Source: Bacteroides sp. UBA939 (GTDB lineage Bacteria; Bacteroidota; Bacteroidia; Bacteroidales; Bacteroidaceae). Taken from it: a stretch of DNA of 23,401 bases. Both the position numbers and the translations under genes were made by a program. Below the pieces are notes generated by a model that made no database searches, had not been told where the DNA came from, and saw nothing but the letters and a program-made list of their open reading frames with translations. Within the stretch, counting starts at the first letter, position 1. The number at the start of each line of letters is the position of its first letter. This document shows, piece by piece, positions 13,034 through 21,079 of this stretch. The DNA lies in contig NZ_DBDF01000069.1 of assembly GCF_002293435.1 (NCBI RefSeq), forward strand, positions 1 to 23,401, given 5' to 3'.

Positions 13034-13213
13034 TAAGTAAATGTTCATAATTAGTTTATACTTTGATAGTATCTGTCATGCTGAGCGTAGTCGAAGCATC
13101 TCCTCTTCGGAAATACAAAGGAAAAGAGATCCTTCGACTACGCTCAGCATGACAGATACTATAAGGTAATTAAACATGAGTACTTATGTGGTATAATTAT
13201 GAACAGCTACTTA
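13034..13213. repeat. 180-bp nested palindrome with GTCATGCTGAGCG core
   Basis: Outer arms of 20 bp (13034-13053 and 13194-13213) match at 18 positions. Inner arms of 31 bp (13066-13096 and 13132-13162) are perfect complements and contain TGTCATGCTGAGCGTAGTCG, a sequence I remember as a common dispersed repeat in Bacteroidetes genomes. A 35-base loop separates them. It sits just downstream of the susD terminator and looks like a non-autonomous, REP- or MITE-like element. Confidence 0.75.
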
Positions 13214-13224
13214 TTCTAATTTTA

Positions 13225-13258
13225 GGGGTGACTGAGAAGAACTCTTCTCAGCCACCCC
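13225..13258 (-). terminator. hairpin terminator after susD
   Basis: On the minus strand GGGGTGGCTGAGAAGA pairs with TCTTCTCAGTCACCCC, a 16-bp stem with one G-T/mismatch position and a two- to four-base loop. It is followed by TAAAATTAG, a weak rather than a classical U-run. It starts about 38 bases after the susD stop codon, which suggests the susCD transcript ends here. Confidence 0.65.
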
Positions 13259-13295
13259 CGATCCTGATTATCTATTTACCTAACTAACCTACATG

Positions 13296-15080
13296 TTATC
13301 TTAAGGGATCGAAATCACCGTTTTCCCAACCAATCGTCTGCTGCAACTTAGGATTCTGTTCGAAATGCTTGCGAGATAATCCTTGGAAGTAATAGTTATC
13401 CTTCACATCCCACTGGTAGGTTTCGTCGATTCTCCATATCTGTGTAGTGAAATACTTGAAGTAATTCTTCGTCATTAATTCCGGATCGCTCTTTATCATT
13501 GTAATAAAATCCCTCCGCGCCATAGAAGCATATTCATCTTTCACCTGAATTTCAATTCTGTTGCGGGAATATCCCTGCATATCGGTGAATATCTTACGGC
13601 GAAGCAAGTCCCAGAAACGCTTTCCTTCATACACTAACTCGATATGGCGCTCATAAAGAACCGCTTCGATAAGTTCCTGTTGGGTCATGTTTGCCTTCAA
13701 CCCATAGAGATTATCGGTATTGGCTGTGATACCTGCACGTTTACGGATATCTTTCAGAATGGTGTAAACTTCATCTGATTTATTACCCACTTCGGCGGCA
13801 CATTCGGCAAGGTTCAGCAATACTTCGGCATAACGCATTTCAATCCAGTCCATGTCACCGTGGTCTTTAGCTTCGGTTGCCGTTTTTTCGGGGATAGAGA
13901 ACTTGCATGAGTAAAAGCCCGTACCTGTTGGGCTGTGTGTATCTTCGCCACCTTTATACGTGTACATACAACCCTGGAACCATTCCGGCATACCATTCAA
14001 TGGATATTCGGCTCCATTATAAACAATGACGTCATAGAAACGGGGGTCACGGTTCAGCCAGAACATTCCGGTAGCATCTGTGGCAGTTGGGTCAAAAGCC
14101 TCTTTCACGCCATCAGTATCTACATCTACTCCGGGAGCGGTACCATCGGCCATTGGAAATGCTAATGCCATGTCTAATGTGGGGTGATGGTTACCGGTGG
14201 CTCCTACCGAGAATTCCAGCGGACGAAGACCTGCCATAAAGTTATGCACCAGTACAGGGTCCAGGAAGCGGGTAGTAATCACTGTTTCCGAAGTTGTCTC
14301 TTTGGTCCAGATTTCATTATAGACAGGATGTAAGGCCCGCTGTCCGTTGTCCGACAGTTCCTTCTGAGCTGCTTGGCAAGCTGTGTAAGCTGTTTGCCAA
14401 CGGTTGCGGTCATTAGCCGGATTAAACTGTTCGCTGGCATAAGTCAGCAACACACGTCCTTTGAAGGCCATGGCCGCCCCTTTGGTAATACGGCCGAAAT
14501 CGTTTTCCCCCCAAACGCTTGGTAATGAGGAGGCTGCATCATCCAGGTCTTTAATTATCTGGTCAATACATTCTTTTGCAGTATTGCGGGTTACGTACAA
14601 GTCGTCGCTTCTGTCCTGCGGAACTAAAATCAAAGGTACGCCACCATAGATTTTAACCATTTGGAAGTATTGATAAGCGCGCAGAAACAGGGCTTGGGCT
14701 TTGATACGATTCCGGACTTCTTCGGGCAAGCTGCCGCCATCAATGCTGTTCAGCAATACATTGATTGTGTATATCTTATCGTAAGGCCAATATTCGCTTA
14801 ACGGGCCTCCCGCAGTAGCGACAGCAGTCAGACGCCCATGGATAAAGTCGCCACCACCATTACCTTCATCACTATACTTGGAATAGTCACCACTAAATCC
14901 CGGCAGGTTATCTTTATAGCACTTGTCCAAAAAAGCCGTAGCCAGAATTTCACTACTCCATGTCGCTTTTTCACTGACGGCTGTCAGGTCATCTTTATCC
15001 AATACAGCAGTACAGCCGGTTAATCCGGCTAATCCGCTCAATGCCAATGCTGTTATTGCTATTATATGTTTTGATTTCAT
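13296..15080 (-). CDS. SusD/RagB-family glycan-binding outer-membrane lipoprotein
   Basis: A 594-residue SusD-type protein, the lid that captures oligosaccharide and covers the SusC channel at the cell surface. The signal MKSKHIIAITALALSGLAG ends in lipobox LTGC. The helical TPR-like body is typical (RIKAQALFLRAYQYFQMVKI, then YGGVPLILVPQD), and the C-terminal signature LLNLAECAAEVG ... IRKRAGIT ... ELIEAVLYERHIELVYEGKR and FWDLLRRK is unmistakable. Length is slightly above the family average. It follows susC by 22 bp and is followed by a hairpin terminator, so no SusE/F-like binding protein belongs to this transcript. Ligand specificity cannot be read from sequence; the flanking GH36 gene suggests an alpha-galactoside. 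Confidence 0.95.
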   Translation of the reverse strand: MKSKHIIAITALALSGLAGLTGCTAVLDKDDLTAVSEKATWSSEILATAFLDKCYKDNLPGFSGDYSKYSDEGNGGGDFIHGRLTAVATAGGPLSEYWPYDKIYTINVLLNSIDGGSLPEEVRNRIKAQALFLRAYQYFQMVKIYGGVPLILVPQDRSDDLYVTRNTAKECIDQIIKDLDDAASSLPSVWGENDFGRITKGAAMAFKGRVLLTYASEQFNPANDRNRWQTAYTACQAAQKELSDNGQRALHPVYNEIWTKETTSETVITTRFLDPVLVHNFMAGLRPLEFSVGATGNHHPTLDMALAFPMADGTAPGVDVDTDGVKEAFDPTATDATGMFWLNRDPRFYDVIVYNGAEYPLNGMPEWFQGCMYTYKGGEDTHSPTGTGFYSCKFSIPEKTATEAKDHGDMDWIEMRYAEVLLNLAECAAEVGNKSDEVYTILKDIRKRAGITANTDNLYGLKANMTQQELIEAVLYERHIELVYEGKRFWDLLRRKIFTDMQGYSRNRIEIQVKDEYASMARRDFITMIKSDPELMTKNYFKYFTTQIWRIDETYQWDVKDNYYFQGLSRKHFEQNPKLQQTIGWENGDFDPLR

Positions 15081-15102
15081 TGTATTGAAGAGTTTTATGT
15101 AA

Positions 15103-18100
15103 TTAGATCGTTATATTCAAACCAAATGAGATGTTTCTCATAACCGGATAGTCTGAAATACTGGTAGCTTCCGGGTCCATCCATTTCACGTCGTCCTGCA
15201 ACAAGAAGAGATTTGTGCCATTCACGAAAAGCCTTACCTTATCAACACCTATCTTCTGAATGAGGGTTTTGGGTAAATCGTAAGATACGGAGATGTTTTT
15301 GCAACGTAAGAAAGAAGCATTACGTACCCAGAAGGAAGAAGCTTCATTGTTCTTATATTGCTGAGCGCCTGGCATTGAAGCATTCGGGTTTTCCGGAGTC
15401 CAGTGGTCATTGTAATATTTGAATGTACTTGTGTGAGCATTGATACCATTACCGCGGAAGTCCATCAATTTCTCATGTCCCGCCATACCTTGGAAGAAGA
15501 TGTCGAGCATGAAACCTTTCCATCTGCCGCCGATAGTGAAACCATAAGTTATGGGCGCAATCGTTTTTTCAATAATAACCTGCTGGTCGTCGGTAGTGAT
15601 AATTCCATCCGGACTGTCACTTTGAGGGCCACGAACATCTTTATAAATCAGCATACCTAAACCCGGTCTTTGTCCGAGGATAGTCATATTCGGGTTTTCC
15701 GTCATGTATTGTTGCAGTTGCTCTTCCGTACGAATCATGCCGACACACTCGTATCCCCATGTACGCCCCAAAGACTGGCCGATTTCTGATTTATATGGCC
15801 GAATGTTTTCCGCCTCATCTTTCTTAGACCACCAACTGTTGGCCAAGCTGAAGTTACCTCTCAGGTAATAGTCAAGTTTGCCGATTCTGTCGTTAAATCC
15901 CAACTCTATTTCGAAGCCGCGTGACTTAACCTCTGAATAATTTTCCTTAGGCAGAGATGCGCCGAATGTGGTAGGTACGCTTACATTCAGGTTGTCGAGG
16001 ATGTCATAGGTACGTCTATAGAAGTATTCAAAACTGAAATCAATCTTATTATTGAACCAGCGGCTGTCAAAACCAATGTTATAGGAAGTTGACTTTTCCC
16101 AGGTTAAATTCGGGTTAGGTACTTCCTTTGGTTCCAGACCATAAGACAGGCCATTGAATACGGCACCGGTAGTAATACCATAGCGAGCCATCCATTGCCA
16201 ACCGCCGATAGCGTCATTACCCAGTGTAGCAATAGAACCGCGAAGTTTCATATAGTCAATAAACTTAATGTTTTCTGAGAAGAACGGTTCGCTGGAAATG
16301 CGCCATCCGGCTGATACTGAGGGGAAGAAGCCCCAACGTTGTGCAGGAGCGAATTTAGTTGATCCGTCCACACGGAAAGCTGCCTCCAGCAGATACTTGT
16401 CTGAATAAGCGTAATTAAGGCGTCCTACATAAGAAAGCCGTCCGCTCTCACTTACAGAACCGGCACCTACGATAGATTCGGATGCATCGCCACTGGCGCC
16501 GAAGAATTCCGGCATTTCCCAAGTGATGAGTTTATTACGCTGTGCATCGAATCTTTCGCTCTCACCTTCTGCCTGCTCATAAACGAACAGAGCGCTCAGG
16601 TCGTGATTACCGAATGTACGATCATACGTTACGAACAAGTTCAACTGATATTCTTCTGCTAATTGATTTTCTTTATATACATAGTTACCATCATCGCGAG
16701 TCTTGGTAGATACCACTACGTTACTCGGGTCGATGTAATGGTTATTGGTTCCGGCGGTCTGGAAGTTATACATCTCGTACGGGAAGTTCACCTTCTTAAT
16801 CAGGTTATTGTTCAATGTACGATTGTATTGCATCTTCAGTTTTAAACCCTTCACAAACGGTACCCGATATTCGGCAGTGGCGTTAACATTGATATTCTGC
16901 CATTTCTTAGTATGTAACCCTGATTCTTCGCTGATAAGCATCAGCGGATGCCATTCGATAAAGTTACCTACCGGCATACCGTCAATCATACTCGGAATCA
17001 TTTTAGTACGCAGCAATAAGCCTTTGTATAAGTCGTTCATACGGTCGCGGTCGCCATCCGATTTCCAGTTGGGTTTGGTATCTTTTCTATTATCGGTACT
17101 CAAATTCAAGCCAACAGTAAAGTCCTTGCTGATATCGGCATCGACACTGGCACGGAAATTATATTTGGAATATTTCAGGTTGTCGAATGAACCTACATTA
17201 TAGAAATAAGAACCGCCAATGAAGTAACGCACCTTCTCCGTACCACCCGTTATGTTGAGAGCATGGCGGGTAGCCCATGGATCTCTCCACGCATCATCAA
17301 GGAAACTGTAATCCGTACTCTTGAAGTGGGTCAATTCATCATCCGTAAACCAACCGGCTTTCGTAGTAGGGTCTTGTGGCTCCACATTCGGATTCCATAT
17401 CTTATTATTAAGATAACCTTGTCTTTCCCTGTCATTCAGATAGATAGCATGCTCATAAGCGGTTAATGTTTCCGGAATCATGGCCGCTAAATCAATACCT
17501 ATGGTACCGGTATAGTTGATTGTAGGTTTGGCATTGCCTCCTTTTTTAGTTGTAACCAGCACTACGCCATTAGCAGCGCGCGAACCGTAAACCGCTGCAG
17601 AAGCACCATCTTTCAAGACAGAAACATTGGCGACTTCACTTGCGTCCAATGCGTCAAATGACATCTTATCTCTTACTACACCATCAATAACGTAGAGTGG
17701 GTCAGAGTTATTGGGTGTGCCTTTAGCGCGTACACTAAAAGATGCGGAAGTGCCCGGCTTACCTGTACCCTGACTAATATATACACCCGAAAGACGTCCT
17801 GCAAGAGCGGAAGAAAGATTAGCCGAAGGGAAATCCTCTATTGCTTTTGCATCTACGCTTGTCACACTACCGGTCACACTACCTTTTTTCTGCGTACCGT
17901 AACCGACGACCACAACTTCATCCAAAGACTGCGAATCTTCGACCAATACCACTTTCATATTACTCTCGGTTACTACTTTAGTTACTTCTTTATAACCGAT
18001 GTAAGTGAATTTAAGAGTTGCGCCATTGGCGCATTTAATAGAGAAATTACCATCCATATCAGTAATACCTCCATTAGTTGTATTCAATTCTACAACTGAT

Positions 18101-18267
18101 ACCCCAATTAATGGTTCTCCATTTTGATCTTCTACCGTTCCTGTTACTATCATGTCCTGAGCTTGTGCCGCAGTACTAACAGAAAAGCTCAACAGTACCA
18201 ACAAGATACACCATAATAGCGATTTTGATTTACATTCTTCCTTTTTCATCAAATTGTTTTTTTTCAT
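15103..18267 (-). CDS. SusC/RagA-family TonB-dependent outer-membrane transporter
   Basis: About 1054 residues, the channel partner of SusD that imports oligosaccharides with TonB energy. After the signal peptide (LLWCILLVLLSFSVSTAAQA) comes a carboxypeptidase-regulatory-like domain (VTGTVEDQNGEPLIGVSVVE ... GNFSIKC), then the TonB-box region and plug (SLDEVVVVGYGTQKKGSVTG ... PLYVIDGVVRDK ... VLKDGASAAVYGSRAANGVV), and a 22-strand barrel ending in NISFGLNITI. There is no N-terminal STN domain, so it is not an anti-sigma-factor-coupled type; that fits regulation by the HTCS. I prefer the start at 18267 (MKKNNLMKKEEC) over 18339, since the latter adds a polar extension before the signal; 18249 is also possible. 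It heads a two-gene transcript with susD. Confidence 0.95.
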   Translation of the reverse strand: MKKNNLMKKEECKSKSLLWCILLVLLSFSVSTAAQAQDMIVTGTVEDQNGEPLIGVSVVELNTTNGGITDMDGNFSIKCANGATLKFTYIGYKEVTKVVTESNMKVVLVEDSQSLDEVVVVGYGTQKKGSVTGSVTSVDAKAIEDFPSANLSSALAGRLSGVYISQGTGKPGTSASFSVRAKGTPNNSDPLYVIDGVVRDKMSFDALDASEVANVSVLKDGASAAVYGSRAANGVVLVTTKKGGNAKPTINYTGTIGIDLAAMIPETLTAYEHAIYLNDRERQGYLNNKIWNPNVEPQDPTTKAGWFTDDELTHFKSTDYSFLDDAWRDPWATRHALNITGGTEKVRYFIGGSYFYNVGSFDNLKYSKYNFRASVDADISKDFTVGLNLSTDNRKDTKPNWKSDGDRDRMNDLYKGLLLRTKMIPSMIDGMPVGNFIEWHPLMLISEESGLHTKKWQNINVNATAEYRVPFVKGLKLKMQYNRTLNNNLIKKVNFPYEMYNFQTAGTNNHYIDPSNVVVSTKTRDDGNYVYKENQLAEEYQLNLFVTYDRTFGNHDLSALFVYEQAEGESERFDAQRNKLITWEMPEFFGASGDASESIVGAGSVSESGRLSYVGRLNYAYSDKYLLEAAFRVDGSTKFAPAQRWGFFPSVSAGWRISSEPFFSENIKFIDYMKLRGSIATLGNDAIGGWQWMARYGITTGAVFNGLSYGLEPKEVPNPNLTWEKSTSYNIGFDSRWFNNKIDFSFEYFYRRTYDILDNLNVSVPTTFGASLPKENYSEVKSRGFEIELGFNDRIGKLDYYLRGNFSLANSWWSKKDEAENIRPYKSEIGQSLGRTWGYECVGMIRTEEQLQQYMTENPNMTILGQRPGLGMLIYKDVRGPQSDSPDGIITTDDQQVIIEKTIAPITYGFTIGGRWKGFMLDIFFQGMAGHEKLMDFRGNGINAHTSTFKYYNDHWTPENPNASMPGAQQYKNNEASSFWVRNASFLRCKNISVSYDLPKTLIQKIGVDKVRLFVNGTNLFLLQDDVKWMDPEATSISDYPVMRNISFGLNITI

Positions 18268-18297
18268 TAAACTTCGGGTTCTATTCTCAGTTGCAAA

Positions 18298-18325
18298 CAA
18301 ACGATATTTTTTCCAAACGATATTT
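18298..18325 (-). promoter_or_regulatory. direct repeat upstream of susC, candidate HTCS operator or promoter element
   Basis: CAAACGATATTT occurs twice (18298-18309 and 18314-18325), 16 bases start to start; on the minus strand each reads AAATATCGTTTG. AraC-type output domains usually bind direct repeats. It is only 31 bases upstream of the susC ATG, so it could equally contain -7-like TTTG boxes. A near-consensus TAGCATTTG lies further upstream, near 18340. Confidence 0.35.
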
Positions 18326-18478
18326 AAGAATTGTATCAAATGCTATTAATTATATCTCAAGTCAAAGAGTTTTTTGTGGTTATGAAATATTAGTCCTGTT
18401 TTCTCGTGCCTGTTTTTATCTCATGTTTGTATGCAGGAAGATCAATAAGAGTGGTAGTATCAGTGTTCAGGTTAAGAA

Positions 18479-18517
18479 TATGAATTGCCATGTTGCATGA
18501 TTGCACAGCAATTCATA
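18479..18517. other. 10-bp inverted repeat upstream of susC
   Basis: TATGAATTGC (18479-18488) and GCAATTCATA (18508-18517) are perfect arms around a 19-base loop, about 210 bases upstream of the susC start. It could be an operator or a minor hairpin. The remaining sequence from 18326 to 18478 shows only AT-rich DNA with no further named element. Confidence 0.3.
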
Positions 18518-18521
18518 ATTC

Positions 18522-18640
18522 ATGCGAATCAGAAGTTAAAGGGGTTAACATATTCTGAAAGGGGGTAGTCTCAGTATACGACTTAGGGTACCTCAGTATA
18601 CGACTGAGATACCCTAAGTCGTATACTGAGATACCCTAAG
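18522..18640. repeat. short AGGAGTTA-type repeat followed by 17-bp-family element, copy 3
   Basis: TGCGAATCAGAAGTTAAAGG (18522 on) is the opening of the AGGAGTTA repeat seen at 11615. It runs straight into ACATATTCTGAAAGGGGGTA, the opening of the 17-bp family. Two forward units (CTCAGTATACGACTTAG at 18570, CTCAGTATACGACTGAG at 18592) and one reversed unit (CTAAGTCGTATACTGAG at 18614) follow, and a half unit ends near 18640. As in copy 1 the closing ACCCCCT arm is missing. Confidence 0.8.
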
Positions 18641-18656
18641 TATGGGAGTGAATTAT

Positions 18657-18682
18657 CAGCACCATATCGGGTGCTGTTTTTT
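18657..18682 (+). terminator. hairpin with T-run between susC and the upstream glycosidase
   Basis: CAGCACC and GGTGCTG form a 7-bp stem around six bases, followed on the plus strand by six Ts. No plus-strand gene ends here. On the minus strand, the direction of all genes, the same stem lies about 60 bases after the glycosidase stop but lacks a U-run (it is followed by ATAATTC). It may still end that transcript. Orientation is therefore uncertain. Confidence 0.45.
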
Positions 18683-18736
18683 ATGCAATGTGTTGCTTAG
18701 TTAACAAAAGAGCAACCTTCAGATATTGAGCAATCT

Positions 18737-20779
18737 TCAAATATCCACCTTCACCGTCGCCCCCTCCATTATACTTTTCTTCAATACCGCCTTACCGCCT
18801 TTCAGTACCTCCACCTGCAATTTCTTTCCGGCACGGGATACCCGGATATCGAACTCGGAATTGAAGGCGCGGACACGATTAAGATTCATGTACTCCCACT
18901 CCTGCGGCAAACGAGGTGTTAGTTCGAAGCTACGCAGTCCCGTGGGGCGAATGCCGAAAAGCCCTTCGGTATAAATCCGGCAATACAATCCGCTTTCGGC
19001 GGAGAGATGGCGCTGGTTGCCTTCGGGCCATGCCTCAATGGCATAAGGTACATGGTCGCCCAACAGGCGACGCTGCGAATACTTCTTCAGGAAACCCATT
19101 CCTCTTTCCACTTCTCCGGCAGCAATGGTGCCGCGCAAAGCATACAAAGTGCTGCGGTCCCAGAATGTTTCGGTACCGGCTTGCGTCAGCAATCCGTCGT
19201 TCGTCCAGAGGCGGGGCGAGAACAGCGCATCAATAGTGCCTTGCGTGCGGGTATATATGCCCATAACAAGCGGCATACAAATCCAGGAACGCAGAATATC
19301 GTTGCCTTCATAATAACGGTAACTGTGGAAGCCTTCTATCTCGTAACCGAAATGTGCTTCTATCGCCTGCTCCAAGTCACGGGCTTGTTCGCGGTAGGCA
19401 TTCAGTTGTTTGGACGCCACGCCAAGGTCGCGTCCCAGCATAACGGCGGAACGCAGGGCGTCGTAATAAAGCGTAGAAGTGCAAAGATTCGCATCGCCTG
19501 CCGGGAAGCGATTTTCCAGTTCGTCCGAGTTGGAAGCAACCACGCCGGCGGAAGTCAGTTTGCGTTTGCAGTACTCCAGGCACCATTCGATAAGAGGCCA
19601 CAATTCGCGCGCTTCCTCTTTGTCGCCATGCGCCAGGGCATAGCGGGCAGCGCCGTAAGCAATCATAGCGCCGTCTCCTCTGTCTTTCGCACCATGCCAG
19701 AAGCTGACGCCTTCGGAGATAATGGAACTCGGAATCGGTTTATACTCCGGATTCATGTAACGTGCAAAGTGGCGGAACGAATTCAGCGCCGACCGGTTGC
19801 CTGTGTCATAACCCAGAAACGGGAAGAAAGGATTGATGTACTCTGCCTGGTCATTAGCCCAGACTGCCGCATAGTAGGCCTCACCGCCGGGACCATGCAT
19901 CAATCCGCCTTTGGTAAGGTATATGCTCTCGGCGCCACGCAGTTTGGCAAAGGCAAACATACGGTTCAGGACAGGGTCGGGCGTATCAAGTACCAGATTC
20001 TCCCACCACTGGCGGATAAGGGCTTCGCGTGCGGCACGTTCGCTGCGGATATTGACGGATGAGAATACGGCTTCATTCGGGATTGACTGAACATCAGCCG
20101 ATTTCCTGCCGCAGAAGATGGCGTGGAATTCGAGCGTCTCACCCGGTTCCAGTACAAAAGTACCGCTTTTGGAGAGGTTGGCCTCGATATGGTAAGCGCC
20201 ATACACACCTGCTTCTTGCGGAGTGGTATAGATGACGCGCCACTGGGGTATGCGCAGGGTTATCCGGTTGGCGCTGTTATTCTTAAAGATGTACTCTTCG
20301 TAGTAGTGCGCCGCCTCGGTGGAGGGATAGAGCAGGCGGGTCAGGCGCACAGCATTCTTCAGCTCGGCACGTCGGTGGATATAACCGAAACTGCTCTCTA
20401 CGCGCATGATGCCGTTGAAAGTAATGTCTTCGACTTGTTCGTTCAGCAGAGTCTGGTCGTCCACAGTTACCAGGGCGGGGATGTTGACGTCGAAACGTTG
20501 TTTCAGGTTGTTCTGGGTTTTGTTAGGTTCCATGCGGAGCATGGGGAAAACCAGGCTGCGGTTGAGGTGAAAGCGTTTCTGCGCATCCACCCCGTAGCGG
20601 AGAACAACGGAAAGTTGCTGGCCGCTCATTTCCAGATGGTCGTCATGGGGAATATTCTGATTGATATTCCAACGGATGGAGCCATCGTTCTGAATAGCCC
20701 ACCGGTCTTCTGTCTGCGCCACAGCCGACAAGGCGGTTAAGGCGAAAGAGAGAAGTAAAAGGTTTCTTTTGAGGTTCAT
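18737..20779 (-). CDS. exported (alpha/alpha)6-type glycoside hydrolase, family not assigned
   Basis: A 680-residue protein with signal peptide MNLKRNLLLLSFALTALSAV. An N-terminal beta-rich region (about 25-240; IIPHDD- and TFNGIMRVES-like strands) precedes a helical region with the look of a six-hairpin glycosidase: GGLMHGPGGEAYYAAVWAND, QAEYINPFFPFLGYDTGN, NSDELENRFPAGDANLCTS, and EAWPEGNQRHLSAESGLYC near residues 580-598. Acidic residues in WANDQAEY (about 306-313) and in EAWPEGNQRHLSAESG are candidates for the catalytic pair, by analogy only. I do not recognise a characterised CAZy family with confidence. It lies between GH36 and susC, so it probably works on the same glycan in the periplasm. 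No promoter box is evident upstream, where a large palindrome occupies the gap. Confidence 0.7.
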   Translation of the reverse strand: MNLKRNLLLLSFALTALSAVAQTEDRWAIQNDGSIRWNINQNIPHDDHLEMSGQQLSVVLRYGVDAQKRFHLNRSLVFPMLRMEPNKTQNNLKQRFDVNIPALVTVDDQTLLNEQVEDITFNGIMRVESSFGYIHRRAELKNAVRLTRLLYPSTEAAHYYEEYIFKNNSANRITLRIPQWRVIYTTPQEAGVYGAYHIEANLSKSGTFVLEPGETLEFHAIFCGRKSADVQSIPNEAVFSSVNIRSERAAREALIRQWWENLVLDTPDPVLNRMFAFAKLRGAESIYLTKGGLMHGPGGEAYYAAVWANDQAEYINPFFPFLGYDTGNRSALNSFRHFARYMNPEYKPIPSSIISEGVSFWHGAKDRGDGAMIAYGAARYALAHGDKEEARELWPLIEWCLEYCKRKLTSAGVVASNSDELENRFPAGDANLCTSTLYYDALRSAVMLGRDLGVASKQLNAYREQARDLEQAIEAHFGYEIEGFHSYRYYEGNDILRSWICMPLVMGIYTRTQGTIDALFSPRLWTNDGLLTQAGTETFWDRSTLYALRGTIAAGEVERGMGFLKKYSQRRLLGDHVPYAIEAWPEGNQRHLSAESGLYCRIYTEGLFGIRPTGLRSFELTPRLPQEWEYMNLNRVRAFNSEFDIRVSRAGKKLQVEVLKGGKAVLKKSIMEGATVKVDI

Positions 20780-20817
20780 AATAGTATAATATATGGTATT
20801 GTTTTATATAGATGTTT

Positions 20818-21079
20818 CAACACAGAGGCACAGAGAGACAGAGTTTTTCTTTGTTGAACACAGAGATGCAGAGAGTTCTTTTTATTGAACACAGAGGTAC
20901 AGAGACACAGAGTTTATTTTTCTTTTAAGAAGAGAACATAAATGAGAGCACACAGAGAGGAGGCGACTACGTCGCAGAGAAAAGAACTCTCTGTGTCTCT
21001 GTGCCTCTGTGTTCAATAAAGAAAAACTCTCTGCATCTCTATGCTCAACAAAGAAACTCTCTCTATCTCCCTGTGTTTA
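20818..21079. repeat. large imperfect palindrome of the ACACAGAG repeat family
   Basis: The left half holds three related units (ACACAGAGGCACAGAGAG at about 20821, ACACAGAGATGCAGAGAG at about 20858, ACACAGAGGTACAGAGACAC at about 20891). The right half holds their complements (CTCTGTGTCTCTGTGCCTCT, CTCTGCATCTCTATG, CTCTATCTCCCTGTG) in reverse order. A small hairpin GCGAC-TAC-GTCGC lies at the centre. The right arm ends in the stop codon of the GH36 gene. A single arm is found at 5471-5500. There is no reading frame of interest in it. Confidence 0.75.

Noticed and set aside
19007..20062. A 351-codon open frame on the plus strand opposite the unassigned glycosidase
   Set aside because: It is antisense to a protein with a signal peptide and family-like motifs, has no start signal, and reads as a shadow of the real gene.
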